Below are positions 35,310 to 45,200 of a stretch of 64,000 bases of DNA, piece by piece. The stretch is from Dicyema japonicum (taxonomy: Eukaryota; Dicyemida; Rhombozoa; Dicyemidae). Below the pieces are notes generated by a model, which saw only the letters and a list, made by a program, of their open reading frames with translations, searched no databases and was not told the DNA's origin. The translations under genes and the position numbers were made by a program. The DNA lies in NCBI GenBank assembly GCA_011109175.1, contig RDEW01000075.1:62001-126000 (forward strand), in the 5' to 3' direction. The number at the start of each line of letters is the position of its first letter. Positions within the stretch are counted from its first letter, which is position 1.

Positions 35310-37072
35310 AAAAAAATGACCCGGTGGGAATTGTATGATCACTGCAACAAATGTGAGGACTCCCCCAGTTGTTGTAAAAATAGTAAATAAATACTCAACA
35401 ACTCTGTATTTGCTCTGAAGTTTGATGAAAAATCCGAAAATCCAGCCCAACCCTTTGATAAATATTAATTGTACCCAAAAGAAGTCCTGTGCATAAAATG
35501 AGTTTATTTTCCATTTTTAAAGTGCTAGTAGTGCGCTTTAAACTGACACAAAGGATTATGAAAAAAGCATAATTTGCAGTCACAATGATTCCAATCGGAG
35601 CATAAAGGCAGGTATGAAGAATGATTCCTTTCAACCAACAACTAAAATAAAGATTTAAGACTACTAATTGTTCCTGGAATAAAATTTTCGATTAGTCCCA
35701 AGCAGTATGGCTATTAAAATGGCAGGAAAGACTACAAATAAGTAAAATCAAACTCCAGCAACTCAAAATAATTTTGATGTAAAACGATTTTGGTTTACAA
35801 TTGAGGATGTTTACGAATTTGTCATAATGAAACCCTGCAAGTGTAAGCATTATCAAAAATTGTGCGAGAATTGAAAAATGGAAAAGTCCCCCCAAATCGA
35901 GCAGAGTAACTCATATTTCAATGCCAATTCAAAAAATAAAAATATTGAATTGGTTATGAAAATTGCAAACGCCAAATTCAAAATGAGGAATTGCAAAATG
36001 GACTTTTTACAAAATCTGCTAATAAGAAATTGAAGAAAAACTTATAATTCACGAAATAAATAATTTTAAGAGCCAAAACTGCTATAATGGACAAACCCAA
36101 GCCGATTTTTGTAATAACATATGTCCCTAAGTCGAATCCAATTTCACTATCCTAAAATCTGAATTACAAATCAACAAAAATGATCGCAAAAGAACCCATT
36201 CGCGGATAACTGCAAGTTATTGATCCCCTATTCTCATTGATTGAATAGCCCGTATGAGTTTTCCATTCACCATTTTCTAGAGAACCACATTTTTTGTTTT
36301 TCGCTATATCTCCAGGCATTAACTTTTATGAAAAATATGAATAACCGTAAAACTAATATTCAATACTGAATTTTGGTTGATGTTCCTTGCTTGAGCTGTT
36401 ATGATCTGAGAACTTTGTTGACCTATTTGATTGAAATTCTGATAAATAATGTTAAACGTTATATTAGCTTCTGAAATTAACTTGAACCAAATAACTTTTA
36501 GTATTGTCTTCTCCAGCCAATTCAATGTTATTTTTTTGATGCCCGAAGTAACCTGGGAATGCCATCATGCTACAGAAACTTTTATGATCGGATTCAATGA
36601 CAGATCCAGTGCAAACAGTTTTTCTAGGATTTACGAAGCACTCATTTTGTATGCCATTAAAGTGAAAGTCTCTGAAAAGGTTAATAAATCTTTAATAATC
36701 CAAAAATACACATTTCCATTATTCCAACCTGGTCGGTTGAATTTTTGTATATTTTGTGATTTTCAATCGTTTCTTCAGCATAATTCAACAAATTGAATAA
36801 CTACAGAGATTTCCTTACGGTAAAACCTCAGTGCCGTTTGATGCTACTTTGAAAGCAGCTTGAAATTGTTTTCGAAGGTTGTCTAACTTTTTTAAAAAAT
36901 CTTTTTCGTTGTCAAAATGATCAAAATCTCTGATTATTCTTTTTAAACAATCTAAGCCTTGCACAGAAAACCAAAAGTTTAGAAAAATTAATTGAATAAA
37001 TATAACCATTAAATGTAATATTTTCCGTATGCGCTGCATTAATATATATTTTAAGATTTTACGAGAATTCAT
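35283..37072 (-). CDS. Adhesion-type GPCR (signal peptide, GAIN/GPS, seven TM) with nine mini-introns
   Basis: Ten exons on the minus strand: 37072-36827, 36800-36712, 36689-36496, 36470-36324, 36303-36176, 36151-36042, 36018-35754, 35731-35665, 35641-35475 and 35452-35283. The nine introns measure 26, 22, 25, 20, 24, 23, 22, 23 and 22 nt, all GT-AG. The product, about 527 aa, has an N-terminal hydrophobic signal (LHLMVIFIQLIFLNFWFSV), then a GAIN-like region (ANITFNIIYQNFNQIG, LNISFTVIHIF). A GPS-like segment KCGSLENGEWKTHTGYSI ... CSYPRMGSFAI follows. TM1 is YVITKIGLGLSIIAVLALKI, TM2 LILNLAFAIFITN and TM3 CSIWGGLFHFSILAQFLIML. TM4 runs through WIFPAILIAILLG to NNYCWLKG, TM5 APIGIIVTANYAFFIILCV, TM6 GLLLGLGWIFGFF and TM7 EYLFTIFTTTGGVLTFV. 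TM3 Cys and extracellular-loop CW are conserved. One G is missing in the run at 35888-35893, shifting frame in TM3: a pseudogene mutation or a homopolymer sequencing error. The GPS has lost the His-Leu-Thr cleavage triad, so autoproteolysis is unlikely. Confidence 0.88.
35888..35893 (-). other. Frame break in the GPCR gene (G run, one base short)
   Basis: Six G (minus strand) where seven would join the frame CSIW to GGLFHFSIL. With seven, the conserved TM3 Cys falls eight residues before the His, exactly as in adhesion GPCRs. No GT-AG intron can account for it. Confidence 0.75.
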
Positions 37073-37149
37073 GACCTCTTTTTTAAATCCTAAATTGTCG
37101 ATTAATTTCAATTTTGTCTTGGCGAAGGAAAATTTGAATCTCTGTTTGA

Positions 37150-37680
37150 AATTAACAAAAAACTGATGATCTTATCCAAAAAAAGAAGAAAAAAATGGAA
37201 CGATTTATCTCTCACTCTTAATCCGTATTTTAACAATTGTGCATTCTGGAAAACCCTTAAAAAGATTCACTCAGGACTAACATATCACATGTCTCCTATT
37301 CTACTGGTTTTTCTAATCTCAAATCTGTGTCATCCTTCAAAATTATGCAAAAATCAGTCACTTTTCTAACTCTAAAGAACTCTGCTGTAAGAGACCGTGT
37401 GCTCAGAAATCAACAGACTATTTCATTATTCCACAATCTTTAATTACTCAACTTATTCCAACTTACGAAACTCGAATAAAAACGGACCTGACGGTCTTGT
37501 CATACATCATCTAAAAACTCTAGGTTGCTTTAACCAATTTAATCGAATACTCAATTTATCAAAAGATACTTAATTCTGAAAGAAATCCAAAATCATTCAT
37601 ATTTTGAAGCCTAACCACGACCATTCTGATCCTTCTTATCGTCTTATTTCCCTTTTGTCCGATGTTGATAGATGACTGAC
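37150..37680 (+). mobile_element. LINE-C fragment (linker and RT start)
   Basis: Frames read KKRRKKWNDLSLTLN, FWKTLKKIHSGLTY, then NKNGPDGLVIHHLKTLGCF and SKIIHILKPNHDHSDPSYR, which is the family's K..IILI.KP..DPS.P.S.RPIS segment. It stops before the RT palm. Ends immediately upstream of the GPCR start on the other strand. Confidence 0.6.
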
Positions 37681-37689
37681 CTGGTAATT

Positions 37690-38084
37690 TTCGATGAAAA
37701 TGATAAGGAGCAGACTGTTACGTCCACATTGTGACCACAACGTAGGCTGGGCTAAGTGGACACGAACTTCCCGCAGTAAGGTAGCTTTGCTTCTGTTAAT
37801 AGTTGATAGAAAATGTCCCAAAAGCTTGTTGATACAGAGGCTTAAGTCGATATCCAGTCAAGGATTGTTTTTTGGCGTGATTAGGAGGGTTCTGTCTCTG
37901 GGATGGTCCAGTAGAATTCAAATTTGATCACTACGGGTAGAAATAATTCTTTTTTTTGTGAGACCCATAGGCATTGAGATAGATGTCCCACCGTTTACAT
38001 TCGCTTTAATGAAATTTATTTTTTAAATCCATCAGCAATAAATTGAGTATTTTGACGTTATTCCCATACTCCCACGGACACCTT
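37690..38084. other. Sequence without supported gene
   Basis: GC is higher than in the spacers, and both strands have short open frames (37636-37821 -, 37694-37927 +), but no motif could be read. Probably transposon remains. Confidence 0.3.
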
Positions 38085-38420
38085 CTCAGGAGCCAGATTG
38101 CTGACGGCGACGCACTCTCCTGGAGACGCAGCCGACCAGGCGGAGGTCAGGAAGATCCATAAGTACGAATGTCTCGGAGACCATTACCATTTCGCCCTCC
38201 ATTGCTGTGGAGACAACTGGAACTGTAGGCGCGAAGACGGACGCCTTTTTCCACAGCATTGGAAGCAAACTCGCCTCAAAAAGGTGCGAGCCACGGGAGG
38301 GACTCTGGTTGAGGCAGAGGCTCGAAATGGCAATTATCAGATCCGAAATTAACACGAAGGGTAAAAGACGTCCATACTTGCAGTTGTGGAAACCCCTCCA
38401 GTGGAGTGGGGCGGAATAAG
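38085..38420 (+). mobile_element. Family E fragment
   Basis: Two frames together read AEVRKIHKYECLGDHYHFA, VETTGTVGAKTDAFFHSIG and LWLRQRLEMAIIRSE. This is the end of family E (KIKKYSSL..., VVVETSGVFGPKT..., WLFQRISLAVV). The KRPDG motif lies outside the fragment. Confidence 0.6.
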
Positions 38421-38429
38421 AGTTCTTAA

Positions 38430-38513
38430 AACAAAATGTGAAGGATGCATGCCGATGAAAATTATATATGCAGATGACATAGATTTTGTGTCAGAAAATA
38501 ATAATAATAAATT
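38430..38513 (+). mobile_element. LINE-A scrap with the YADD box
   Basis: MKIIYADDIDFVSE corresponds to the LINE-A catalytic segment and then runs straight into AATAATAATAATAA. The join of an internal RT segment to a TAA tract suggests internal deletion of the rest of the element. Confidence 0.5.
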
Positions 38514-38534
38514 TAGTTAAAAATATTTCTTTCT

Positions 38535-39437
38535 TTAGCAAAGACGCCTTTTCTTCGAGCAATTTAGTGTTTGGAGTTTTCCAACACACTCTAGATTATT
38601 CACAAATTTCGGTTTTGAACAATCCAGGTTACTTGTTCCGTCGTCCTGAGAGTCTTTGTCATCGATCCTCGTATAGATATTATTTATTTCCTTTTTTAGC
38701 TCCTGAGTTTTTTTGACAAAACCTGTCTTATTCTTGTATGAAACAATCATCGACTCAAAAGTTTTACGTATAACCAATGATTGAATATACGTATAGGTTC
38801 TTTCGCTTATGTCTAGAGATCTGGAATGTTCCCACGAATATGAGGTTACCAATCCATCCTAAGTCAGAACTATTGGGACAATCTTCAATCTCGCATGGTG
38901 TATTGATTCCAGTTCTTTCGATGAAAGATCATACTTTCTCAATTTTTTCGAATTCTACTTGTTGGAGATTTTGAGTCGATGTTATACCCACTTCAACCAA
39001 CAGTATTTGATTTTTCTTTTTGTCGTATTGATAAAAGTATTAACTTTTATCTCTACCGAATCATTCATCACTATTGTTTGCACTGAGTGAATTTTTAATC
39101 TTTTTTCGTTTTTGAGACCGTATTCTTTGCAAAAATAGAAGTGAAGGCACCGTACGACTTCATTGTGTCTTCTGACGTAATCTCCGTGAAACATTTTGCC
39201 ACATCTTGTAGCACAATGATCGACGGTTTTCCTCCATTTTTTACACAAGGTGCAAATCTTGTTCAGTTCTCCAAAGAAGAGATTTCTGTCCTGGACTAAA
39301 CAGAACGAGGCTTCCGATTTTGGAGAATTGTTCCCTTTTGCTAGCCACAGAGATGAAAACTCAGTGTTTACAAATTCTTCCGATAGGTTTTTATACACTT
39401 GCGAATGAAGACTTTTCTTACTTACAGGGTTTTTCAC
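38535..39437 (-). mobile_element. R2-like retroelement, copy 5 (CCHC and nuclease part)
   Basis: From 39437 down: SKKSLHSQVYKNLSEEFV, LWLAKGNNSPKSEASFCLV, QDRNLFFGELNKICTLCKKW with VDHCATRCG (the CCHC unit). Then RRHNEVVRCLHFYFCKEYGL, and beyond a frame break VPIVLT and TYIQSLVIRKTFESMIV. The nuclease motif itself falls in the broken part around 38990-39050. This C-terminal half begins at the minisatellite at 39430-39522. Confidence 0.75.
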
Positions 39438-39522
39438 TTCAAAGTGAAAACTTATTCACATCAATGTGAGAATCATTCACATCAAAGTGAGAATTATTCA
39501 CATCAAAGTGAGAATTATTTAA
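39430..39522 (+). repeat. Minisatellite, second copy
   Basis: Starts GGGTTTTTCACTTCAAAGTG and continues with TTCACATCAA(A/T)GTGAGAA units, four in total. It is homologous to 21060-21138 in the same orientation on the plus strand, although the neighbouring R2-like sequence here is on the minus strand. Confidence 0.85.
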
Positions 39523-39569
39523 ATTGACATTAAATAAATTTTAATCTTCGTAACTATAAATATTTAATC

Positions 39570-40260
39570 TTCGTAATTGTTAATGTCCCGAAATTTGTCT
39601 GATGAAAATAGGCGTTTTATTATTAATATGTATTCCAATGGATCCACAAAAGAAATAAATATGAGAAAATCGAATGCCACTGACGCTAATTTGATAAAAG
39701 CCCTTCAAGGCGAAAGGCAACGTCTCAGAAGAAAAATAAAGGGTCTGAACAAGAAACTTTCTTAGAAGAAATAGCTTCCTGTATAGAAGAAGTAAACAGT
39801 GAAAGACAACGCACAGGTGTACGTCGCTGCCCGTTTGCTGCGGCGAACAAACCGAAGTCGACTAACCATAAAAGACGAGAACGGTAAGCTGATACTGAAC
39901 ATCGAAGAACAAACTGAAGCCATCGCGGCTCACTTTGAGAAGCTTTTCAACATCAAAACCATAGAAATCCACCTATTTGATGAAAGGCCAAGACCCCTGA
40001 AGATACCAATCACGGGCGAGGAAATCAAAACGGCCTGCCAAAAACTTAAGAATAACAGAAGCCCTGGATCAGATGCGATAAACCCAGAATTACTGAAATA
40101 CGGCCCTGACCTCTTTTTGAAAAAATCGCTACACTACTAAATGAAATGTGTTAATCTAACTCAACTCTACCTCTGGGTACGGGACTACTAATCTCCATAC
40201 AAAAAATCAACAAAACCAGAAAACCGCTCGAAAATTTGCGACCCTCCAAAAACTGGCTTT
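39570..40260 (+). mobile_element. LINE-A fragment (linker between endonuclease and RT)
   Basis: RRFIINMYSNGSTKEINM is followed by KDNAQVYVAARLLRRTNRS, LTIKDENGKLILNIEEQTEA, PLKIPITGEEIKTACQKLKN and SPGSDAINPELLKYGP. The end near 40260 reads STLPLGTGLLISIQK. It aligns with 44050-44460 of the full-length copy. No RT palm motif follows. Confidence 0.7.
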
Positions 40261-40585
40261 GAAACATTTGAAAACTTTATTCACTCATTCGCATTTGTTT
40301 GATTAGTCAACATTTAGCGATAAGAAAGGAAAAAATCCTGTGATCCTTTGTTAATTTTATTTTGAGAGTCAAATCCAGAGCTGTCGGAAATACGTTTTAT
40401 GTTTTTAAACGACTCAAAAATTTTATCTTAACCACCTTTAGGGAACTCCCAAACACTACTGGGTATTCAAGCATATTCATGAAGAATACTAGTATCACCT
40501 AGTAATCTTAAGTCATCTATTTTGCTATCAAAGATCCGATGGCGCGTGGGAAGGAAAGTATTTTGGTTTTAATTTTTTTGAGGTT

Positions 40586-40876
40586 TCAGCTGCGATTGAT
40601 TGATAACGAAATGTCCTCTTGTGATCGCTTACTACTTAGATAGTTAGTTAAAAGCACTCCCGCGTTACCCGTAACCATATGGATACTTAAGGTTCCGCTT
40701 GTGAAGTGCTCTTTGCTATCCGTTAAACCAGTTTCTCCATGCAACTTTCCTCTTTCCGTAGTGGCATCGTCGTTGATGATCATATCAGTGTGAACAAGAG
40801 AAGACTTGGTTCCATCAGCAAATTCAGCTATGTTGGAGTTGAAAATTAAAAAATCGTTGTTTACTTCTACAAACAA
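40586..40876 (-). CDS. Unassigned open frame, about 90 codons
   Basis: Reads VEVNNDFLIFNSNIAEFADG, then DMIINDDATTERGKLHGET, HFTSGTLSIHMVTGNAGVLL and ISLSINRS before a stop. Composition looks protein-like, but no family is recognised and the upstream start is uncertain. It might be an exon of a host gene or part of the transposon whose end lies at 41140-41200. Sequence from 40270 to 40585 shows nothing. Confidence 0.25.
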   Translation of the reverse strand: MFVEVNNDFLIFNSNIAEFADGTKSSLVHTDMIINDDATTERGKLHGETGLTDSKEHFTSGTLSIHMVTGNAGVLLTNYLSSKRSQEDISLSINRS

Positions 40877-41139
40877 TAAGGCTTAAAATTCTCATCCTTG
40901 TTCAGAAAAGGTACAATTGTTTTTTATTCGCAAAATCATGCCTTTACTAGTTTTGTATTTTTTATTATCTGTCTTTCAGATAATTTGTTCTTCAATATCA
41001 ATTTAGCAATCGTTAATTTTGTTTCGTAGTTAATAACCATTCACAACAAAAAATGCAAATAAACGTGTAAATTAAAATTATATATTTATTAATAAAATAT
41101 AATTTTATTTACTTATAATTTCATTCCCCACAATTTTAT

Positions 41140-41200
41140 AGTGCCCAAAATGCGGGGTGCCCCATCCCTGGGGTCTGCCCCAATTCGGGGTCGGACTGTA
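41140..41200. repeat. Solo pogo-type terminal repeat
   Basis: Ends TTCGGGGTCGGACTGTA, which resembles the pogo TIR end CGGGGTCCTACTGTA at 34441-34456, preceded by GGGGTGCCCC and GGGGTCTGCCCC. No opposite end was found in the window. Confidence 0.5.
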
Positions 41201-41269
41201 ATAAATTGCGCAATTCTACTGTTTCTTCAGATATTATTACTATTAACCCAAGAACACCTATAGTTACTT

Positions 41270-42060
41270 TAATTGCTAAATTAAGTGATCTCGAAGCCCT
41301 CTATCAGATTTCTCATATTCTTTTTTTGCGCTTTCTGGGATCCAACGCAACTTCTCTGTAGGCGGGGTGGTTTGGGAAATAGGAATTGGAGAAAGGTGAT
41401 CAATCCCCTTCTCATAAGACACGTCATGGCTGTACATTGTTGAGAATTGCACTGCCTGCACAGGGTAGCAAATTCCTTTCCACTGTCATTTGTTCAAGTC
41501 GTTTGTCTGAGGTAAATAAGGACGAAGAAAATTTTTCAGTAGATACATCAAGCCAGTTATAATATAGCCAAATTTGAATCTTGTGAAGGTATTCTTGTTG
41601 CCTTTCTCATGCCTTTAGGAGATCTTGATCGCGGGATCCGATTAATAGATCATCAGCATAACTTAGGAGGAAATCGTTTTTATTATTGGGTTGTGGTAAA
41701 TCGGACATGTATAAGTTAAATAAGGCGGGTTATGAGACACCATTAGGTAGTAATCTTGAAACTGATTTGGTCCCATCTGTGTATACCCGGGCCCTTCTTC
41801 CATTGATAAAATTAGCAAGCCAGAGTTTTATATTGGGTTGACGGATAGGCTAAACAAATTCATGGTTAGGATTTTCCTTGAGACAGAGTCGAAGGCCTTT
41901 TATAAATCGATCGAGCAAACGACTGTTTTGAAGTGGCGAAAATTTGTGTTGAAGCCTTCAAAGATATATTGGTTTAGGGATGTTTGGTGGGTAGAAGTTG
42001 AATAACCCCTTCTGAATCCATGTTGTGAGAATAAAAAGGAAAGGACGGATTATAATATTA
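41270..42060 (-). mobile_element. LINE-C fragment (RT palm and 3' end)
   Basis: The minus strand reads LLPNGVS.PALFNLYMSDLP, LLSYADDLLIGSRDQD (YADD near 41660), then IWLYYNWLDVSTEKFSSS. The 3' end contains GATCACTTAATTTAG, the family terminus. Upstream, AWLANFINGRRARVYTDGTK-type text is broken by stops. Confidence 0.65.
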
Positions 42061-42088
42061 AGAATCAATTTTCCAATAATTTTGATAA

Positions 42089-42200
42089 GGTATATAATTC
42101 TCGCGGCACAGCTTTTCAAAAAATAGCAGAGCTTTTCAAAAAATAATTCTCGCGGCACACTATTCGTAAAAAAATAATCCACGGCACACATTAAAAAATA
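42089..42200. repeat. Terminal region of the ZBED5-like hAT with repeated CGCGGCACA
   Basis: ATAATTCTCGCGGCACA occurs twice and a third, altered unit reads AATCCACGGCACACA. CGGCACAC motifs are common in hAT termini. A 22-nt stretch (AGCTTTTCAAAAAATA...) is also duplicated. Confidence 0.45.
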
Positions 42201-42249
42201 AAAAATTAAATTTTTAAGATGTGTAAAACTAAGTACAAAAATTGGTAAT

Positions 42250-45200
42250 TTAATGCCCAAATTTTTATTAATAAAAAAATAAATCTTAATTATTATTGTT
42301 TTTGCATATATCATCAATATCAGGTCGAATGGTTGACAAAGCCACCCGCATTTCAGCATCAATATTTCTCAAACTTTCACGTTTGTTATATTTCATATTA
42401 TAGAAAAACCTGTTTCGCATAAATAGGTCGTTGAGAACTGTAAAATTATGGTCAGTGCTTGTTTTGATAAACTGGGATATATGTTTCAATATATATCCAG
42501 AATTCTCCAATGTCTAACTCAGTCATCATTAATTTTAAGGATCGATCATTAAACAGTGTAATATGTTCTTCATTTTCTTTAACAGATAAGTGTTTGATTC
42601 TGACACAAGAAAAGGATTTCGTATCTAAAAATATTTATTATTATTATTATTAAAGCACTTTCACGAAAGCCATAATGATTATAGCCCCGCATGTGCAACA
42701 CTCAAAGAAACAATATTTATAGTTAGTCTTTTCCATCTTCCTCTGTCGAATGCGAGTGATCTCAATTCGTCCAGGTCGTCTCCCGTCTTTAGATTTTTTC
42801 TCACACGATTTAAGTCTTTGTTTAGGGCTGTCGGAAGTGTCGATCTAGGTCGTCCGCGGAAGGGTTTTTCGCATCTGTCAAAGTAATCTTCCATCGCTTG
42901 TTAGCGGGTGCGTCCGGGTTCATTCTTAGTACATGTCCAAATAGCCTCCACCGGGCATCTATCACATCCTTGCTGATGTAAGAACACATACACTTGTTGT
43001 AGATACCAGTGGTTGATATTCTACGTGGCCACTCCATTCCGAGTAAGCTTCTTAGTTGCCTTCTATGGAACGAATCCAGTTTCAATAGTTCGTTGAAGGA
43101 ACTTCCCCATGTCCCAGCGTTATACAGTAGGATCGGTTTCACAAACGCGTTGTAAAGCCTGCATCTGATGTCAATTCCAAGTCCTTTGGCCCTTAGCCAT
43201 CCTTTCTTCAGTTTAGCCATTGCCGCATTTGCCAGTGTTTTCCTCCTTAGTACATCTTCAGCGTCTCCTAGTAGAGAGCCGAGCTTATTAGTACGTCTCC
43301 ATCTTTCATGAGTAATATCGTCTTCTCTTTTGATTTCCGTAATTTCAGTTTTGTTAACATTTACGCTGAGAAACCATTTCTCAAGCTCCGCAGGTGCATT
43401 TTCTAGCAGGTGTTGGAGTGCGGTCACATCCCGTGATACAAAATCCACATCATCCGCATAAGATGTCTCTTCTATGTCTCCTATATAGCATTTACGGAGG
43501 TCGCGGAGTGCAGATTCAAGGTATATGGTGAATAGTAAAGGGGAGAGGGAATCACCCTGGGGTGTCCCAATCTCTAGTTTATCGGTTGTTTTGAAACTGC
43601 GGGAAGTTGCTCCTTATGTCCTCACAGATAGTCTTGTGTTCGCAAGTAGTAGTCTGATTATCCTAACCGACGATTCATCCAATATTTGCTCAAGCACATT
43701 CATCAGTTTCTGTCTGTTTATTGAGTCGAAAGCTCTGGAGAGATCTATTCCCAACACGGTTGTTGCGCTCTTGAATCTTTGGTGCGTTGCGCAGCGCCAT
43801 CTGTGGCTCCATACAATGTCTGCCGTAGACCTCTCTTCTCGAAACTCACTTTGACTTGCTGGTTGGTATAGATCCACCACAATCTTTATCCGACTTAGTG
43901 CAATGTTTGCCAGCACCTTGCGTATCGAATTCAGAAGTATTATCGGGCGGAGATTTTCTACTGGTTCTTTTGATTTGTTCGGTTTTTGTATTGTTAATAA
44001 TAATCTATTTCCAAGTCCTAGATCGGTATTAGTTTCAAAGATGTCATTTAGGGTATTTGCAATTGTGTGGCTAAGTTTTTTTTTTTTAGGAGCTTAAGGC
44101 TTATGTTGTCAGGCCCAGCACTTTTGTTGTTCTTCAGTTTATTTATCGCTAATTCCACCTCTTCTACTGTAATTGGGATTTTTAGCGCCTTTGCTTTTCC
44201 CTGGAAATGAGGAAAGTCCTTATTTTCTTTACTCAACAGTGTTTCGAAGTGTCGTGCAATCAATTCTGCTATTTCTTCCGGGTTACCCACGAATTTTAAA
44301 TCTTTATCTTTGATGTGAAGAGTGTTTCGTCCTTTCTTTGTCCGCAGGAGCCGCAAAGCCGCATACATCCTTGAATTGTCTTTTAGGCATTCCACATCTT
44401 TTAATAGGGATGTAATAATTTCCCGTGAATGTTTTCTGTTCATCTTTTTGATTTTCCACTTTAGTTCCCTTTGTTGGATATTAAGCTCTTTTTTTTACTC
44501 TCGTCTGACGTGTTTGCCGCTTTTAGTCGTAGCTCTCTGCAATGCTTTGCCATATTTGGCACGTTCGGGTGGTGATCCAATTTTAGGGCGTGATGATTTC
44601 GGACTCCAAGGCATATTTTGGCCGACTTGGAGATTGCCTGTTTTGTTTGATCCCACAGAGTTCGTACTGATGATTCCGGTGCGGTTTTCACCATAAGAGT
44701 CTCGATTTGTTCGTGATATTTAGCTCTACAAGTTGGCTCTAACCACAATTTTTCTGTCTGAAAGTATATATTGGGTCTTTGTCTCGCCTTCTTCGCGTTT
44801 TCAATGTATTTTTTCCCAGTCAGGTGCTTTTTTACACAAAGTTTTGCAATGACGATCCTGTGGTCGCTGTCGGTTGTTGTTCCCTGGTAGGAACGTGCAT
44901 CATTTATCAGGTGTTTATCAGACTTTCGGCAGATAATGTAGTCGATTTGATTATATATATTCACGGTCTCTCCGACAGAGTTTTTTCTTTGTCCGTGCCA
45001 CGTCGTCTTGTGGCAAGCTGAGTGCGTAAAGGCCGTGTTGCACAGGAAAAGGCTATTTGCCTCGCAGAAGTTTACCAGAGAGGCTCCAGATGCATTTCTC
45101 CTTCCGCGCCCGTGTCTTCCAATAGAGGATTCTTCGGGCCCCATTCGCATTCCGGCCTTTGCATTCATATCTCCCGCAACAAAGACAAGAGACGAGGAAG

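Noticed and set aside
35888-35893. A tenth mini-intron to explain the TM3 frame break
   Set aside because: No GT...AG pair of suitable length lies between TM2 and TM3; one missing G in the run explains it exactly.
36449-36796. 115-codon open frame on the plus strand
   Set aside because: It is antisense to exons 2-4 of the GPCR gene, whose minus-strand reading matches GAIN-region text and joins through mini-introns.
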